Source: Cryomorphaceae bacterium | Lineage (GTDB): Bacteria; Bacteroidota; Bacteroidia; Flavobacteriales; Schleiferiaceae | Length of the DNA: 64,000 bases | Assembly: GCA_011525035.1 (NCBI GenBank) | Contig: WTIZ01000054.1 | Span: 56,869-120,868 of the forward strand | Reading direction: 5' to 3' | In this document: piece by piece, positions 18,186-27,712 of the stretch | Layout of the letters: every line of letters begins with the position of its first letter | Position numbering within the stretch: the stretch's first letter is position 1 | Program-made: the position numbers and the translations under genes | Notes under the pieces: model-generated | The model's database searches: none | Told to the model about the DNA's origin: nothing | The model's input: only the letters and a program-made list of their open reading frames with translations

Positions 18186-18776
18186 TTAAAGGTAGACTTT
18201 GAAGGATTCTATGACTTCATCCAAACATTTTTCCTGCTTCAAGGAGAAGGAATCTGCAGGGCACTGCATTTGCAATTCAAGCAAAATGGAATTCGATAAT
18301 GTATCTCTCATGACCAATTTATGCGCAATGACAAAATCCCAAGGTTCTTGCTCGTACCTTCCATAATTCACCCACCAACCGTCTACGGTATCTCTTCGCT
18401 CAGTCACCCATGAATCTCTAGCTGCCATTGCCACAGATCTATAAATCAGTGCATTACTTTGCTCACTAACCGAGATATACGCGCCTTGTCGTTTGAAGGG
18501 CATTACGCGTAATAAAATGGAATTCGTTTCAGCATCGTTTACTCTCGCAGCCTCGTAGTAGTAGAAGTTTTGTTTAGCAAATTCAGGCATGCGCACCTGC
18601 CAATTATAGTCCAAACTAAAACTAAAGTCTATCGTTGGTAAGGCGTAATACTGGGCTTGCTCGAAGTTAAAGGTGTAATAGGCGTCGAGGTTACAGTCTT
18701 CTTTTGAAGATTCTGTTGTACTTGAGCAGGAAATGAGTGTTCCTATCAACAATATTGCGCTTATCTTCGTTTTCAT
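18186..18776 (-). CDS. Putative lipoprotein of unknown function
   Basis: From the ATG at 18776 the product has 196 residues and begins with a lipoprotein signal (MKTKISAILLIGTLISC, lipid-attachment Cys17) followed by a Ser/Thr-rich linker. The mature part resembles small Bacteroidota lipoproteins called gliding motility GldD-like or plain hypothetical only in general character; I cannot name a family. It probably sits in the inner or outer membrane facing the periplasm. The start codon is only 11 nt from the divergent bshC start, so its promoter must overlap bshC. A longer in-frame start (18833) would lie inside bshC and lose the signal sequence. The message probably ends at the hairpin at 18033-18052, leaving a 3' region of about 130 nt. 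Confidence 0.6.
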   Translation of the reverse strand: MKTKISAILLIGTLISCSSTTESSKEDCNLDAYYTFNFEQAQYYALPTIDFSFSLDYNWQVRMPEFAKQNFYYYEAARVNDAETNSILLRVMPFKRQGAYISVSEQSNALIYRSVAMAARDSWVTERRDTVDGWWVNYGRYEQEPWDFVIAHKLVMRDTLSNSILLELQMQCPADSFSLKQEKCLDEVIESFKVYL

Positions 18777-18787
18777 CTTTGCTTGCA

Positions 18788-20317
18788 ATGACGTATCAAT
18801 TTGTACCACATACTGAATCTGGTGTCCCTTCAAAGGTAATGAAGGACCTCATTGCTGGGGGTACATTTCTGGAATCAATTGCCAACAGTCCGTACGATTG
18901 GAAAGCCTTCGCTACACAGGCCGAGAAACAGCAGGATTATTCTAAAGAGACACGCAGGGTAGTCCTTCAGGCTTTGGAACGACAAAACCCAGAACCTAGT
19001 GCTTCGGAACAGGCCTCTTTGGACGCTTTCCGAAACGGTGCTTTAACCATCACTACCGGGCATCAATTGATGGTCTGTGGTGGTACGGTATTCTTTGAAG
19101 CTAAAGTGCTCGGTGCCGTTGCATTGGCCCAGGCGGCTTCAAAGGAATTGGGCAAGGAGGTTGTCCCTGTATTTTGGATGGCTAGTGAAGATCATGATTT
19201 TGAGGAGATTGCCTCATTCCGAATAGGCGAACACCAATTCACTTGGAAACAGCCAGATGCAAAAGGTCCGGTGGGGTATTTGCCTACCCAAGATTTAGCC
19301 GACCAATTATCCGCATGGCTCGAACAAGTGCCGTTGAACGAAGCGCAGAAAAAATTGATCCAACCGAGACTTAAAGCGTATCGCGAGGGTAAAAATCTTG
19401 CAGACGCAACGCGTCAATGGGTGCGACAGTGGGCCGAAGGCTTGGGACTTCTCGTCTTAGACGGTCAGGATATGGCGCTCAAAGGTCAGGCTGCTCCACT
19501 TTGGACTGCCGAGATGGAAGGTCAGTACGCCACGCTCATTCAAGCACAGACCGACGCCCTTGTTGCACAAGGGTATAAGGCCCAGGTTTTCCCACGTGAG
19601 ATCAATCTATTCGATCTGCGCGATGGAGATCGTCAACGTTTCGAACAACCCGACCCGGAGTGCCCGTATTTCTACGTTAGTCCCAATGCATTAATGCGTC
19701 CACTATACCAGGAGTGGTTGTTGCCCAATCTGGCCTATGTCGGAGGGGGTGGAGAGTTGGCCTATTGGTTGCAACTGGGTAGTGCGTTTGAACATTTAGG
19801 TCGTCCTATGCCTTTGCTGTACTTGCGCAATAGCGTATTGGTCCAAGATTCCAAGCTCAATAAAAACTTGAAGAAATTGGGCATCACTCTGTCCGATGTC
19901 CTCGCCTCAAATGCGGAAAAGCTCAAAGGGCAGTTGTTGGGTAAAAACACTGTCTTACAGGCCGAAGGAGAGTCACTCCAAGCCCCATTGATGGAAGCTA
20001 TTGACAAATGGAATGAGTCGCTTATAGAGCGTTATCCGGAGTTGCAACAGCACGCGGCTGCGTTGAAAGTGAAGATGGAAAAATTGGCGCAGCGAACAGC
20101 AGAAACAAGATACCGCACACAGAAGCGTCGACACGAGGAACTTATGGGAAGTATCGACCGTGCGGTAGAATCGATTTATCCCAACGGTACCTTTTGGGAA
20201 CGCCGTGCATCTTATGCCGATTTGGTTGGAATTTTAGGTCAAGATCCTCGAGATGCTATCGTTGAAAAAATGTCAACAATAAAGGCCGGAACCCTAGTCA
20301 TTAAGCCGGATTTTTAG
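18788..20317 (+). CDS. bshC: Bacillithiol biosynthesis cysteine-adding enzyme
   Basis: A 509-residue cytoplasmic protein matching BshC, which adds cysteine to glucosaminyl-malate in the last step of bacillithiol synthesis. Characteristic stretches: ALTITTGHQLMVCGGT near residues 80-95, VVPVFWMASEDHDFEEI, and the C-terminal coiled coil followed by GSIDRAVESIYPNGTFWERRASY. The length fits the family. I chose MTYQFVP at 18788; the longer frame from 18737 runs into the divergent lipoprotein gene. Bacillithiol as the main low-molecular thiol fits Bacteroidota. The other bsh genes are not in the window. guaA follows 15 nt downstream. Confidence 0.92.
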   Translation: MTYQFVPHTESGVPSKVMKDLIAGGTFLESIANSPYDWKAFATQAEKQQDYSKETRRVVLQALERQNPEPSASEQASLDAFRNGALTITTGHQLMVCGGTVFFEAKVLGAVALAQAASKELGKEVVPVFWMASEDHDFEEIASFRIGEHQFTWKQPDAKGPVGYLPTQDLADQLSAWLEQVPLNEAQKKLIQPRLKAYREGKNLADATRQWVRQWAEGLGLLVLDGQDMALKGQAAPLWTAEMEGQYATLIQAQTDALVAQGYKAQVFPREINLFDLRDGDRQRFEQPDPECPYFYVSPNALMRPLYQEWLLPNLAYVGGGGELAYWLQLGSAFEHLGRPMPLLYLRNSVLVQDSKLNKNLKKLGITLSDVLASNAEKLKGQLLGKNTVLQAEGESLQAPLMEAIDKWNESLIERYPELQQHAAALKVKMEKLAQRTAETRYRTQKRRHEELMGSIDRAVESIYPNGTFWERRASYADLVGILGQDPRDAIVEKMSTIKAGTLVIKPDF

Positions 20318-20320
20318 TGG

Positions 20321-20328
20321 TATTTTTG
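20321..20328 (+). promoter_or_regulatory. Possible -7 box for guaA
   Basis: TATTTTTG matches TAnnTTTG and ends exactly 4 nt before the guaA ATG at 20333. No -33 TTG at 19-21 nt. It would give guaA its own, nearly leaderless transcript in addition to readthrough from bshC. Confidence 0.3.
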
Positions 20329-20332
20329 TGCC

Positions 20333-21859
20333 ATGCAAGAAACCATTTTGATCCTCGATTTTGGCTCTCAGTACACGCAGTTAATTGCGCGTCGCGTAAG
20401 AGAGCTCAATGTTTATTGTGAAATCCACCCGTTCAATAACCCGCCAGAGATTACTGAAGACGTAAAGGGGGTTATACTTTCCGGTTCTCCATACAGCACT
20501 TTGCAAGAAGATGCGCCTCAGTTTGATTTGAGTCAGATTAAGGGGAATTTACCGTTGTTGGGCGTTTGTTATGGCGCGCAGTACATGGCATTGATTGGTG
20601 GTGGAAAGGTAGCACCGAGTAAAATTCGTGAATACGGCCGTGCGAATCTCAGTGAGGTTGGTACCAACACATTGTTTGAAGGAGTTCCTGTAGGCTCTCA
20701 GGTGTGGATGAGCCATGGAGATACCATTACGGAATTACCACAAGGGTTCAATGTGATAGCATCAACAGAAGATGTTCATGTTGCCGGGTACGAAGTGCAA
20801 GGCGAACAAACTTATGGGATTCAATTTCACCCTGAAGTGTATCACAGTACGGACGGTAAACAACTGCTAGAAAACTTCTTGTACAAGATTGTAGGTGTTT
20901 CTGGCGACTGGACGCCGGCCCATTTTGTCGATGAAACGGTAGCAAATCTAAAGGCTCAGCTTGGAGACGATAAAGTAGTTTTGGGATTATCAGGGGGTGT
21001 AGACAGCTCTGTAGCGGCTATGCTCTTGCACAAAGCTATTGGCGCGAATTTGTATTGTGTATTCGTGAACAATGGTCTTTTGCGTAAAAATGAATTCACG
21101 GACGTTCTGAAGCAGTACGAAGGCATGGGCCTCAATGTAAAAGGCGTTGATGCCACCGATCAGTTCATGGATGCGCTGGCCGGTATAGACGAACCAGAGG
21201 CGAAAAGAAAGACCATTGGACGTGTATTTATTGAAGTATTCGATCAAGAGGCAGCGCTCATCGAAGATGTTAAATGGCTTGCACAGGGTACTATTTATCC
21301 GGATATCATTGAAAGTGTAAGTGTGAAAGGCCCTTCGGCAACGATTAAGTCGCACCATAACGTGGGAGGCTTGCCTGATTTCATGAAACTCAAAGTGGTC
21401 GAACCGCTCAAAACCCTGTTTAAGGATGAGGTTCGTAGAGTAGGAGCTTCCATGGATATGTCGAAAGAACTTCTCGGTAGACATCCATTCCCGGGACCAG
21501 GTCTAGCCATCAGAATTCTAGGAGACATCACAAGAGAAAAGGTTGAGATTTTACAAGAGGTAGATTACATTTTCATCAATGGCCTGAAAAATGCAGGGTT
21601 GTATGATAAGGTGTGGCAAGCCGGTAGTATTTTATTGCCTGTAAATTCGGTAGGAGTTATGGGGGATGAGCGTACGTACGAAAAAGTGGTTGCTCTTCGC
21701 GCTGTAGAAAGTACAGACGGTATGACTGCGGATTGGGTGCACCTACCTTATGAGTTCCTTGCGAAAGTGAGTAACCAGATCATTAACAAAGTAAAAGGCG
21801 TAAATAGAGTGGTTTACGACATTAGTTCTAAACCACCCGCTACAATTGAATGGGAATAA
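20333..21859 (+). CDS. guaA: GMP synthase (glutamine-hydrolysing)
   Basis: A 508-residue bifunctional enzyme converting XMP to GMP with glutamine and ATP. The N-terminal class I glutamine amidotransferase domain has [18 protein letters not shown], the nucleophile elbow [10 protein letters not shown] (Cys in GVCYG), and the catalytic His-Glu in IQFHPEVYH. The ATP pyrophosphatase domain has the P-loop [13 protein letters not shown], and the dimerisation domain closes with the family end PPATIEWE. guaB is found 22 kb away. The 3' end overlaps the LysM gene by 10 nt. Confidence 0.96.
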   Translation: MQETILILDFGSQYTQLIARRVRELNVYCEIHPFNNPPEITEDVKGVILSGSPYSTLQEDAPQFDLSQIKGNLPLLGVCYGAQYMALIGGGKVAPSKIREYGRANLSEVGTNTLFEGVPVGSQVWMSHGDTITELPQGFNVIASTEDVHVAGYEVQGEQTYGIQFHPEVYHSTDGKQLLENFLYKIVGVSGDWTPAHFVDETVANLKAQLGDDKVVLGLSGGVDSSVAAMLLHKAIGANLYCVFVNNGLLRKNEFTDVLKQYEGMGLNVKGVDATDQFMDALAGIDEPEAKRKTIGRVFIEVFDQEAALIEDVKWLAQGTIYPDIIESVSVKGPSATIKSHHNVGGLPDFMKLKVVEPLKTLFKDEVRRVGASMDMSKELLGRHPFPGPGLAIRILGDITREKVEILQEVDYIFINGLKNAGLYDKVWQAGSILLPVNSVGVMGDERTYEKVVALRAVESTDGMTADWVHLPYEFLAKVSNQIINKVKGVNRVVYDISSKPPATIEWE

Positions 21860-23382
21860 AGCGTAAGCTTTTTGTTACAGTCCTTCTTGCTATTGCGGCC
21901 ATGCCGCTTTCGGCGCAGTCGACTGTTGCTCATGAAATAGTAAAGGGCAATACAATTTACAGCCTAGCCAGAGAGTACGGAAGTACTGTAGAGGCAATCA
22001 ATGAAGCCAACCCAAATATCGGTGTTCGCAGCTTAGTCATAGGTGAAACACTGATGATCCCTGTTCCGAAGGATACGCTGGTAAATGAAGTCGTTGACTC
22101 ACAGGTACCGAGCCAGCCCATTACGCAAGCTCCAGAATATGAGGTATACCTGGTGAAAAGAAAGGATACACCAGAGTCTTTGACCGCATCTTGGGGACTG
22201 CCAGATGTAGAGGCTTTCTTTACACTTAATCCAGATGCGCGTATTCAATGGTCTAAGGGTATGGCGTTAGTCAAACCTGCTAATGCAGCTGCAATTGCTT
22301 TTAAAACGCCTACTAACAGCAAAGAAACCAATGACACTATTGCCAGTTTGGGCAATGAGATTCGTGTGGCTTGCATACTGCCATTTTTCTTAGATCAATA
22401 TGTGAATGAAGGTCCAGGAAGAAAACGTTCAGAGCTGTCATTCAGTTATCGCCAAGGGGTAGAGTTGGCTATTGAGGAATTCACAAAAGATTCCTCACTT
22501 GTAATTGATGTTCAATTTTTTGATTCAATGAATCAGCGAGATACGGTTCAAGGTATCGTGCAAGAGCTCATTACAAATCAACCTGACCTTGTTTTGGGGC
22601 CGATGTATAGTTCTCGACTAATGCAGCTCAAAGGAACGCCTCTAGAGGAGTTGGCTGTCAACCTCATCTCGAAGCAGGAATCTGTTCGAAACACGGGTCT
22701 TTGGAATGATGTGGTTTCCGAAGATGTGTTTTGGAGTGCGATTAAAAATTTCCATGATTTGCCGCCGCAGCAAGACACAGCGAATGATTCTACTGTTGTC
22801 CTTCCTAGAAAGTTATTAGTGGTTGGGATTAATTCTGGCAAGAGTGCAAAGGCTTCTAGGTATCTGACAAATGACTTAGAAGCTGAAGAATATCTTCTTA
22901 TTGAAGGTGATAATTCCTGGATACATAACGAACAGCTCGCTGCATTAGATTCTACCATAGGCTATGATTTGGTAATCACTGAAAACGATCCGGCGTATAT
23001 CCTGGATGTACTTAGAAATCTTCGATCGGTGAATCTTGATTACCATTGGTATACGCACGAATACCAAGCTTTGGACAATGGTTTAGTTAGTTCAGTGTTC
23101 GCGCGTGAGACGGTCCATATGTTCACCGCGAATTTTACCGATTATGACCGCGAAGCGTCCACCGAATTTATTCGTGAGTTTAGAAATCGCTTTGAGCGCC
23201 ATCCAGATAGAATGGCGATTGAAGGGTACGACAATGCCAAGTTCCATTTGCTTAGGTTAACAGAAGGGACGACCTCATGGAGAGGTGTACGCAAAGGATT
23301 TTCTTTTGAAAATGCATCAAGAGAAAACTCATTCATAGAAATGCGGAGCTTCAAAAATCTCCGCTGGGAATTACAGCAGTAA
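21850..23382 (+). CDS. Exported LysM protein with periplasmic ligand-binding-type domain
   Basis: A 510-residue protein with a signal peptide (residues 1-23, ending in LSAQ). One LysM domain follows (about 27-72: [19 protein letters not shown]...), then a weaker second LysM-like unit (about 97-140). The C-terminal two thirds (about 175-505) resembles type I periplasmic-binding/receptor ligand domains as in ABC transporter substrate-binding proteins ([30 protein letters not shown]). LysM binds peptidoglycan, so the protein is likely held at the cell wall in the periplasm; the ligand is unknown. This architecture is common in Bacteroidota. It overlaps guaA by 10 nt and ends one base before the convergent AAA gene. 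Confidence 0.8.
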   Translation: MGIKRKLFVTVLLAIAAMPLSAQSTVAHEIVKGNTIYSLAREYGSTVEAINEANPNIGVRSLVIGETLMIPVPKDTLVNEVVDSQVPSQPITQAPEYEVYLVKRKDTPESLTASWGLPDVEAFFTLNPDARIQWSKGMALVKPANAAAIAFKTPTNSKETNDTIASLGNEIRVACILPFFLDQYVNEGPGRKRSELSFSYRQGVELAIEEFTKDSSLVIDVQFFDSMNQRDTVQGIVQELITNQPDLVLGPMYSSRLMQLKGTPLEELAVNLISKQESVRNTGLWNDVVSEDVFWSAIKNFHDLPPQQDTANDSTVVLPRKLLVVGINSGKSAKASRYLTNDLEAEEYLLIEGDNSWIHNEQLAALDSTIGYDLVITENDPAYILDVLRNLRSVNLDYHWYTHEYQALDNGLVSSVFARETVHMFTANFTDYDREASTEFIREFRNRFERHPDRMAIEGYDNAKFHLLRLTEGTTSWRGVRKGFSFENASRENSFIEMRSFKNLRWELQQ

Positions 23383-23383
23383 T

Positions 23384-24856
23384 TTATTCCTCAGGCGAAA
23401 GCCCGCTAATCATGTTGCCGAAAAGGTCGTTAAAATCAGTCTTAACGTTGGTTCTTTCTTTATTCACCTGACTGTATTCGGCCAGTGACCAGAGCACCAT
23501 TTCTTTCAAGAATTCCTGTGGGGCTTCAATCTTGTTCTTCCAATGCTTTTTAACAAAGGCATTCAAAGCATCCACATCCAACGCGTTGGCATATTCTTTT
23601 GAAGAAAAATCATCGAGTAACTCAATCTTACCTCCAGCGCTAAACCAGTCTTGAATACTTAAAAACGGATTGTTGTCGTTGGTTCTTTTTAAGTTTCGGA
23701 ACTTAGGGAAATAGCGCTCGTACGCTGCCTTTACTGCTTGTCCTAGTAAGTTTTCCGCTACACTTTGAGCGCCTTCTTGCTCTCCCTCATAAACGAGTTC
23801 TACCTTTCCTACAATGGCACTGATCGTTCCATAAAAGTCAGTGAGTCGAACGCTGCTTTGCTTGGCTCCTTCAATCAATCTTCGACGTTCTGCTGTCGTC
23901 AATAGCGCTTCATAGGCACTTATAGTCATCCTTGCACTGACACCACTTCCTGCATCGATAAAAGAACTTTCGCGAGCGCTAAAAGCAAGTTGTTCTATAA
24001 TCTCCTTGGCTAAAGCGCTCACTTCAATGTTGGGATACAGCGATGCAATCTGCGCACTTTCCTGCGCAGTGATCTTTAACGCAGTCTCTAAATCCTCTGG
24101 GTAATGCGTATGAATCTGTGAACCAATTCTATCCTTTAAAGGTGTTACTATAGATCCACGATTTGTGTAATCCTCGGGATTGGCAGTAAATACAAATTGC
24201 AGATCCAATGGCAAGCGTTTTTGAAACCCTCGAATCTGTATATCGCCTTCTTGTAGAATGTTGAACAAGCTCACTTGTAGTCTAGGTTGAAGATCAGGGA
24301 GCTCATTGATGACAAAGATGGAACGGTGTGCTCTTGGAATCATTCCGTAATGGATAACCCGATCGTCCGAGAAGCTGAGCTTTTCATTTGCTGCTTTGAT
24401 AGGGTCAATGTCTCCGATGAGGTCTGCAACCGTGGTATCGGGCGTGGCAAGTTTTTCAAAGAAACGGTCGTTCCTATGTATCCAATCGATTTCTAAATCA
24501 TCTCCTTGTAACACTACCTGCTCTTGCCATTCCTTGGTAATAGGGGCCATGGGGTCTTCATTGAGCTCACTTCCTTTGATGTAGGGAATCCATTCGTCGA
24601 GCAATTCCACCATCTGTCGAGCTATTCTTGTTTTCGCTTGTCCGCGAAGTCCCAAGAGTAGAATGTCATGTGCAGCCAGAATACCGCGTTCTACCGCAGG
24701 CAGTACACTGTCCTCATAGCCAAATATCCCTTTAAACGGGTGTTTGCCCGCCTTCAACATTGGTATGAGATTTTGGCGCATTTCTTCCTTGATGGAACGG
24801 CTGTTGTACCCTGAGTTTTTTAACTCGCCGAAAGTGTGAATGCTTGGCTTTGTCAT
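23384..24856 (-). CDS. Magnesium-chelatase-like AAA+ ATPase
   Basis: A 490-residue AAA+ protein resembling the chelatase I subunit/MoxR branch. The Walker A-like loop is LGLRGQAKTRIAR. The Walker B position reads FVINELPDL, with NELP in place of DEI, as in this subfamily as I know it. A sensor-type stretch FVFTANPEDYTNRGSIVTPLKDRIGSQI follows, then a helical lid and a C-terminal alpha-helical region. It is translationally coupled (ATGA, 4-nt overlap) to a VWA-domain gene just upstream. The pair should work like other AAA+/VWA chaperone systems that remodel or metallate a partner. No chelatase H subunit or other client is next to it. Confidence 0.78.
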   Translation of the reverse strand: MTKPSIHTFGELKNSGYNSRSIKEEMRQNLIPMLKAGKHPFKGIFGYEDSVLPAVERGILAAHDILLLGLRGQAKTRIARQMVELLDEWIPYIKGSELNEDPMAPITKEWQEQVVLQGDDLEIDWIHRNDRFFEKLATPDTTVADLIGDIDPIKAANEKLSFSDDRVIHYGMIPRAHRSIFVINELPDLQPRLQVSLFNILQEGDIQIRGFQKRLPLDLQFVFTANPEDYTNRGSIVTPLKDRIGSQIHTHYPEDLETALKITAQESAQIASLYPNIEVSALAKEIIEQLAFSARESSFIDAGSGVSARMTISAYEALLTTAERRRLIEGAKQSSVRLTDFYGTISAIVGKVELVYEGEQEGAQSVAENLLGQAVKAAYERYFPKFRNLKRTNDNNPFLSIQDWFSAGGKIELLDDFSSKEYANALDVDALNAFVKKHWKNKIEAPQEFLKEMVLWSLAEYSQVNKERTNVKTDFNDLFGNMISGLSPEE

Positions 24857-25956
24857 TTTGAATTTCGTTTTTTCTGTTGTTGGTAGTCGCTGAAAATGAG
24901 TTGTCCCAACTTATTCAACCCGGTGTAATAGGCATTTCCTCCATTGATTTCACTAAAGGAGCGAATGAAGTGCTGGAGGTACGCATCTTTCGCGATCATA
25001 AAGGTGTTCACTGGAATTTTCGCTTTCTTGGTTTTTGCAGCCATTTCAAGGCACTTACCAGTGATGTACGGGTCTAAGCCGAAACTGTTCTTGTAAAAGC
25101 TGCCATCTGGCTCAACGAGGCAGCTTGGCTTACCGTCTGTGATATTGAATATTTGTTTGTTGGCACTTTTTCTCCGTTTTAGTAGACCCATGGCCAACTC
25201 AAGGCCGGCCACAAAATTCGTGTGGTACGGTCCAACCTGAAGGTAGGGTAGGTCCTTAATCTGAATGGGCCAGCTTTCGTTACCGTAAACGATTATATCT
25301 AAAGTGTCCTTTGGGTATTTCGTTGTGATCCATTCTGCCAACGCCATGGCGACCATTTTTGCCGGAGTAATTCGGTCTTCACCGTAAAGAATCATACTAT
25401 GGCTGATATCAATCATTAGGACAGTGCTGAGACTCGTATTCTGATAGGCTTCTTCTACGACGAGATCTTCTTGAGTCAAGCGGAGTTCATCAATCCCTCC
25501 TGATACCAAAGCATTCTTTAGACTTTCATTCATAACAATGTTGTCGAGCGCATCGCCGAATTGAAAGCTCCTAAAATCTCCGGTGCTATCACCTTTGCCC
25601 ATGGGGCTGTCGCTCTGATGTTCGCCTGAATCTCCTTTTTTTAATGTGCCGAAGAGTTGATCCATCGCAGCCTTTCGAACAGCACCTTCCGCTTTTGAGG
25701 TAAGTCCCATACCACCTTGACCGTCGGAATTATCGCGTAAGTATCCCTTGTCCTTTAATTCCTGAATGAAATCCTCAAAGGTGTATTCGTCATTAGTGAT
25801 GTTGTAGTGCTGGTCAAGCTGTCTCAACCAATCAAGTGCTTCGTCGACCTCTCCGGAGGTATGGACAATCACCTCCTTGAACAGTCCTAAGAGGGTTTCA
25901 AAGGGGCTGCTCTGTGCATCTGAATGTGCTGAAAAAAGAATTCCTCGCATGCACAT
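24853..25956 (-). CDS. von Willebrand factor A domain protein, partner of the AAA+ ATPase
   Basis: A 367-residue soluble protein. The N-terminal half (about 1-170) is helical and polar, with a Gly/Ser/Asp-rich linker around 115-135. The C-terminal half is a VWA domain with the MIDAS motif MIDISHSMILYG (DxSxS), the threonine-bearing region VGPYHTNFVAGLELA and the NITDGKPS strand. VWA/AAA+ pairs use the MIDAS metal to bind clients. Two in-frame ATGs lie at 25956 and 25950; I kept the longer one. The gene's 4-nt overlap with the ATPase gene implies coupled synthesis. The start lies 74 nt from the divergent peroxiredoxin start. Confidence 0.78.
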   Translation of the reverse strand: MCMRGILFSAHSDAQSSPFETLLGLFKEVIVHTSGEVDEALDWLRQLDQHYNITNDEYTFEDFIQELKDKGYLRDNSDGQGGMGLTSKAEGAVRKAAMDQLFGTLKKGDSGEHQSDSPMGKGDSTGDFRSFQFGDALDNIVMNESLKNALVSGGIDELRLTQEDLVVEEAYQNTSLSTVLMIDISHSMILYGEDRITPAKMVAMALAEWITTKYPKDTLDIIVYGNESWPIQIKDLPYLQVGPYHTNFVAGLELAMGLLKRRKSANKQIFNITDGKPSCLVEPDGSFYKNSFGLDPYITGKCLEMAAKTKKAKIPVNTFMIAKDAYLQHFIRSFSEINGGNAYYTGLNKLGQLIFSDYQQQKKRNSK

Positions 25957-26030
25957 TAAACATTACCAAGGGGGACAATGTTGTAGATTTGAATAGAATT
26001 TTACGATTCCAATTTTGGAACCAAAAGTTT

Positions 26031-26504
26031 ATGCCTAGAAATACCCCATTAACCGTCGGTGAGCCTATACCGTCGTTCGAACTTTTTGATCAAGACGGTC
26101 AACTTTTCTCATCCGAGAACTTCAAAGGGAAACCTTTGGTAATTTTTTTCTATCCCAAAGACCATACACCGGGATGTACAGCCCAAGCGTGCAGCTTTCG
26201 TGACCATGAGAGTGAATTTGCTGCTGTAGGTGCACAGGTCGTTGGTGTGAATAGCGGCTCGGTAAAAGAGCACAAGGGTTTTGTAGACAAATACAAATTG
26301 AATTTCCCGGTATTGAGTGACCCTGGGCACAAGGTGAGAAAGTCCTTTGGCGCGCCCGGGCTATTGTTCAATATGGTGGCGGATCGTATTACTTTTGTTA
26401 CTGATGAGCAGCATAGGGTAGCCTATGTTTTTAAGAGTATGACCAAGGCGACCGATCACATTGATGAAAGTCTTAACTTTTTACAAAATCTACAAACGGT
26501 ATGA
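26031..26504 (+). CDS. Peroxiredoxin, Bcp/PrxQ type
   Basis: A 157-residue thiol peroxidase reducing hydrogen peroxide and organic hydroperoxides. The core motif is FFYPKDHTPGCTAQACSFRD, with peroxidatic Cys49 and resolving Cys54 five residues on, the alpha-2 arrangement of PrxQ/Bcp. LSDPGHKVRKSFGAPG also fits. An upstream in-frame start at 25914 lies inside the divergent VWA gene and was rejected. Its stop overlaps the crtZ start (ATGA, 4 nt), so it is translationally coupled to carotenoid hydroxylase. An imperfect promoter (TTG at 25989-25991, then CAATTTTG at 26010-26017, spacing 18) precedes it. Confidence 0.9.
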   Translation: MPRNTPLTVGEPIPSFELFDQDGQLFSSENFKGKPLVIFFYPKDHTPGCTAQACSFRDHESEFAAVGAQVVGVNSGSVKEHKGFVDKYKLNFPVLSDPGHKVRKSFGAPGLLFNMVADRITFVTDEQHRVAYVFKSMTKATDHIDESLNFLQNLQTV

Positions 26505-26971
26505 GTACGTTAGAAATCAGCTTGATGTTATTGACCTTCTTTGCAATGGAAGGGACTGCATGGTTGGCGCATCGTTATTTGATGCACGGTTTCTTATGGT
26601 TCTTACATGAGGATCATCACATTAAGACTCCTGGTGCGCTTGAAAAGAACGATTCGTTCTTTCTGATCTTCGCCATTCCGTCGTGGTTGTGCATCATGTT
26701 AGGCTCGTTCAATCATAATGGAATATCTGTTGCCATCGGTCTTGGTATTGCACTTTACGGCCTAGCCTACGCCATTGTACACGAAGTATTTATTCACCAG
26801 CGTTTGCCGTTCCTGAGAAAAAGTAAGAGCGTTTACTGGGAAGCAGTCCGACTCGCCCATAAAATGCACCACAAAACTCTAGGGAAGGAGGGAAGCGAGA
26901 ATTTTGGTATGTTATGGGTACATCCTAAATACATCCGCCAAGTTCGTGCAATGAAATCCGCCAACACCTAG
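26501..26971 (+). CDS. crtZ: Beta-carotene hydroxylase (CrtZ-type, sterol desaturase fold)
   Basis: A 156-residue integral membrane di-iron hydroxylase expected to add 3-hydroxyl groups to beta-ionone rings (beta-carotene to zeaxanthin). The histidine clusters HRYLMH, HEDHH, HEVFIHQRLP and HKMHH match CrtZ. It is hydrophobic between the clusters and the length fits. The second gene of a peroxiredoxin-crtZ-cyclase operon, with a 4-nt overlap upstream and a 3-nt gap downstream. crtB, crtI and crtE are not in the window. Confidence 0.9.
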   Translation: MSTLEISLMLLTFFAMEGTAWLAHRYLMHGFLWFLHEDHHIKTPGALEKNDSFFLIFAIPSWLCIMLGSFNHNGISVAIGLGIALYGLAYAIVHEVFIHQRLPFLRKSKSVYWEAVRLAHKMHHKTLGKEGSENFGMLWVHPKYIRQVRAMKSANT

Positions 26972-26974
26972 TAT

Positions 26975-27676
26975 ATGTTAGAAACCAAGTGGTTATATCT
27001 CATCCTAAACGCCTTTACCATAAGTTTCCCACTGATTAGAAGTTTCGAATCAAAGGTGGCCTATTACAAGGGTTTTCCTTCGCTTTTCAAATCAATGGCC
27101 ATTGTTAGCGGCTTTTTCCTCGTATGGGACATTTGGTTTACTGAGATGGGTGTTTGGGGCTTTACTCCAGAGTATCTTTCGGGAATCGCGCTATTTGGCT
27201 TGCCCCTCGGTGAATACCTATTCTTTATAACTGTCCCTTTTGCGTGCTTATTTATTTACGAGTGCATGCGTTACTTTTTTCCGGACGGGCTTCTTAAACC
27301 CGCTGGTTCAAAGTATGTCTCAACTTTTCTTTTGCTTCTTTGTGCCGCTCTAGGCGCGTATTCAGTCGTAGAAGGTCTCTGGTATACAGGGTCGACCTTT
27401 GTTTTACTTGGTCTATTTACTGCCTATGCACAATATGTGGTCAAAGCAAAATGGTTGCCTCGATTTTATGAAAGTTACCTTCCGTGTTTGGTTCCATTTT
27501 TCATAAAAAATGGTGTACTCACCGGATCCTTTTTGGCTACCCAGGTAGTTTGGTACAACAATGCTGAAAACCTTGGGATACGCTTGGGCACAATTCCATT
27601 TGAAGATATTTTCTATGGCATGTTGCTCGTGATGGGGACTGTGCACTTCTACGAAAAGTTTGAGGCGACCCGTTAG
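26975..27676 (+). CDS. Lycopene cyclase, fused heterodimeric type (CrtYcd-like)
   Basis: A 233-residue membrane protein with about seven hydrophobic helices. It has two copies of the lycopene-cyclase domain motif: the first copy has FFLVWDIWFTEMGVWGF followed by LGLPLGEYLFFITVPF-like residues, and the second has TQVVWYNNAENLGIR and GTIPFEDIFYGMLLV. Duplicated c/d-type domains in one chain are typical of CrtYcd enzymes, which close the ends of lycopene to beta-rings, in contrast to the flavoprotein CrtY. Together with crtZ it should give zeaxanthin-type end groups. It ends in a stem-loop that overlaps the stop codon region. Confidence 0.82.
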   Translation: MLETKWLYLILNAFTISFPLIRSFESKVAYYKGFPSLFKSMAIVSGFFLVWDIWFTEMGVWGFTPEYLSGIALFGLPLGEYLFFITVPFACLFIYECMRYFFPDGLLKPAGSKYVSTFLLLLCAALGAYSVVEGLWYTGSTFVLLGLFTAYAQYVVKAKWLPRFYESYLPCLVPFFIKNGVLTGSFLATQVVWYNNAENLGIRLGTIPFEDIFYGMLLVMGTVHFYEKFEATR

Positions 27677-27686
27677 GATCGCCTCA
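27661..27686 (+). terminator. Stem-loop at the end of the carotenoid operon
   Basis: Perfect 8-bp stem TGAGGCGA/TCGCCTCA with a 10-nt loop spanning the cyclase stop codon, between convergent genes. The following AAAGTTT gives only a weak U-tract, so termination strength is uncertain. Confidence 0.45.
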
Positions 27687-27712
27687 CAAAAGTTTCATTA
27701 AATAGTAGGAAG

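Noticed and set aside
20990-21484. 164-codon minus-strand frame inside guaA
   Set aside because: Shadow of a highly conserved gene; its composition follows guaA codon constraints.
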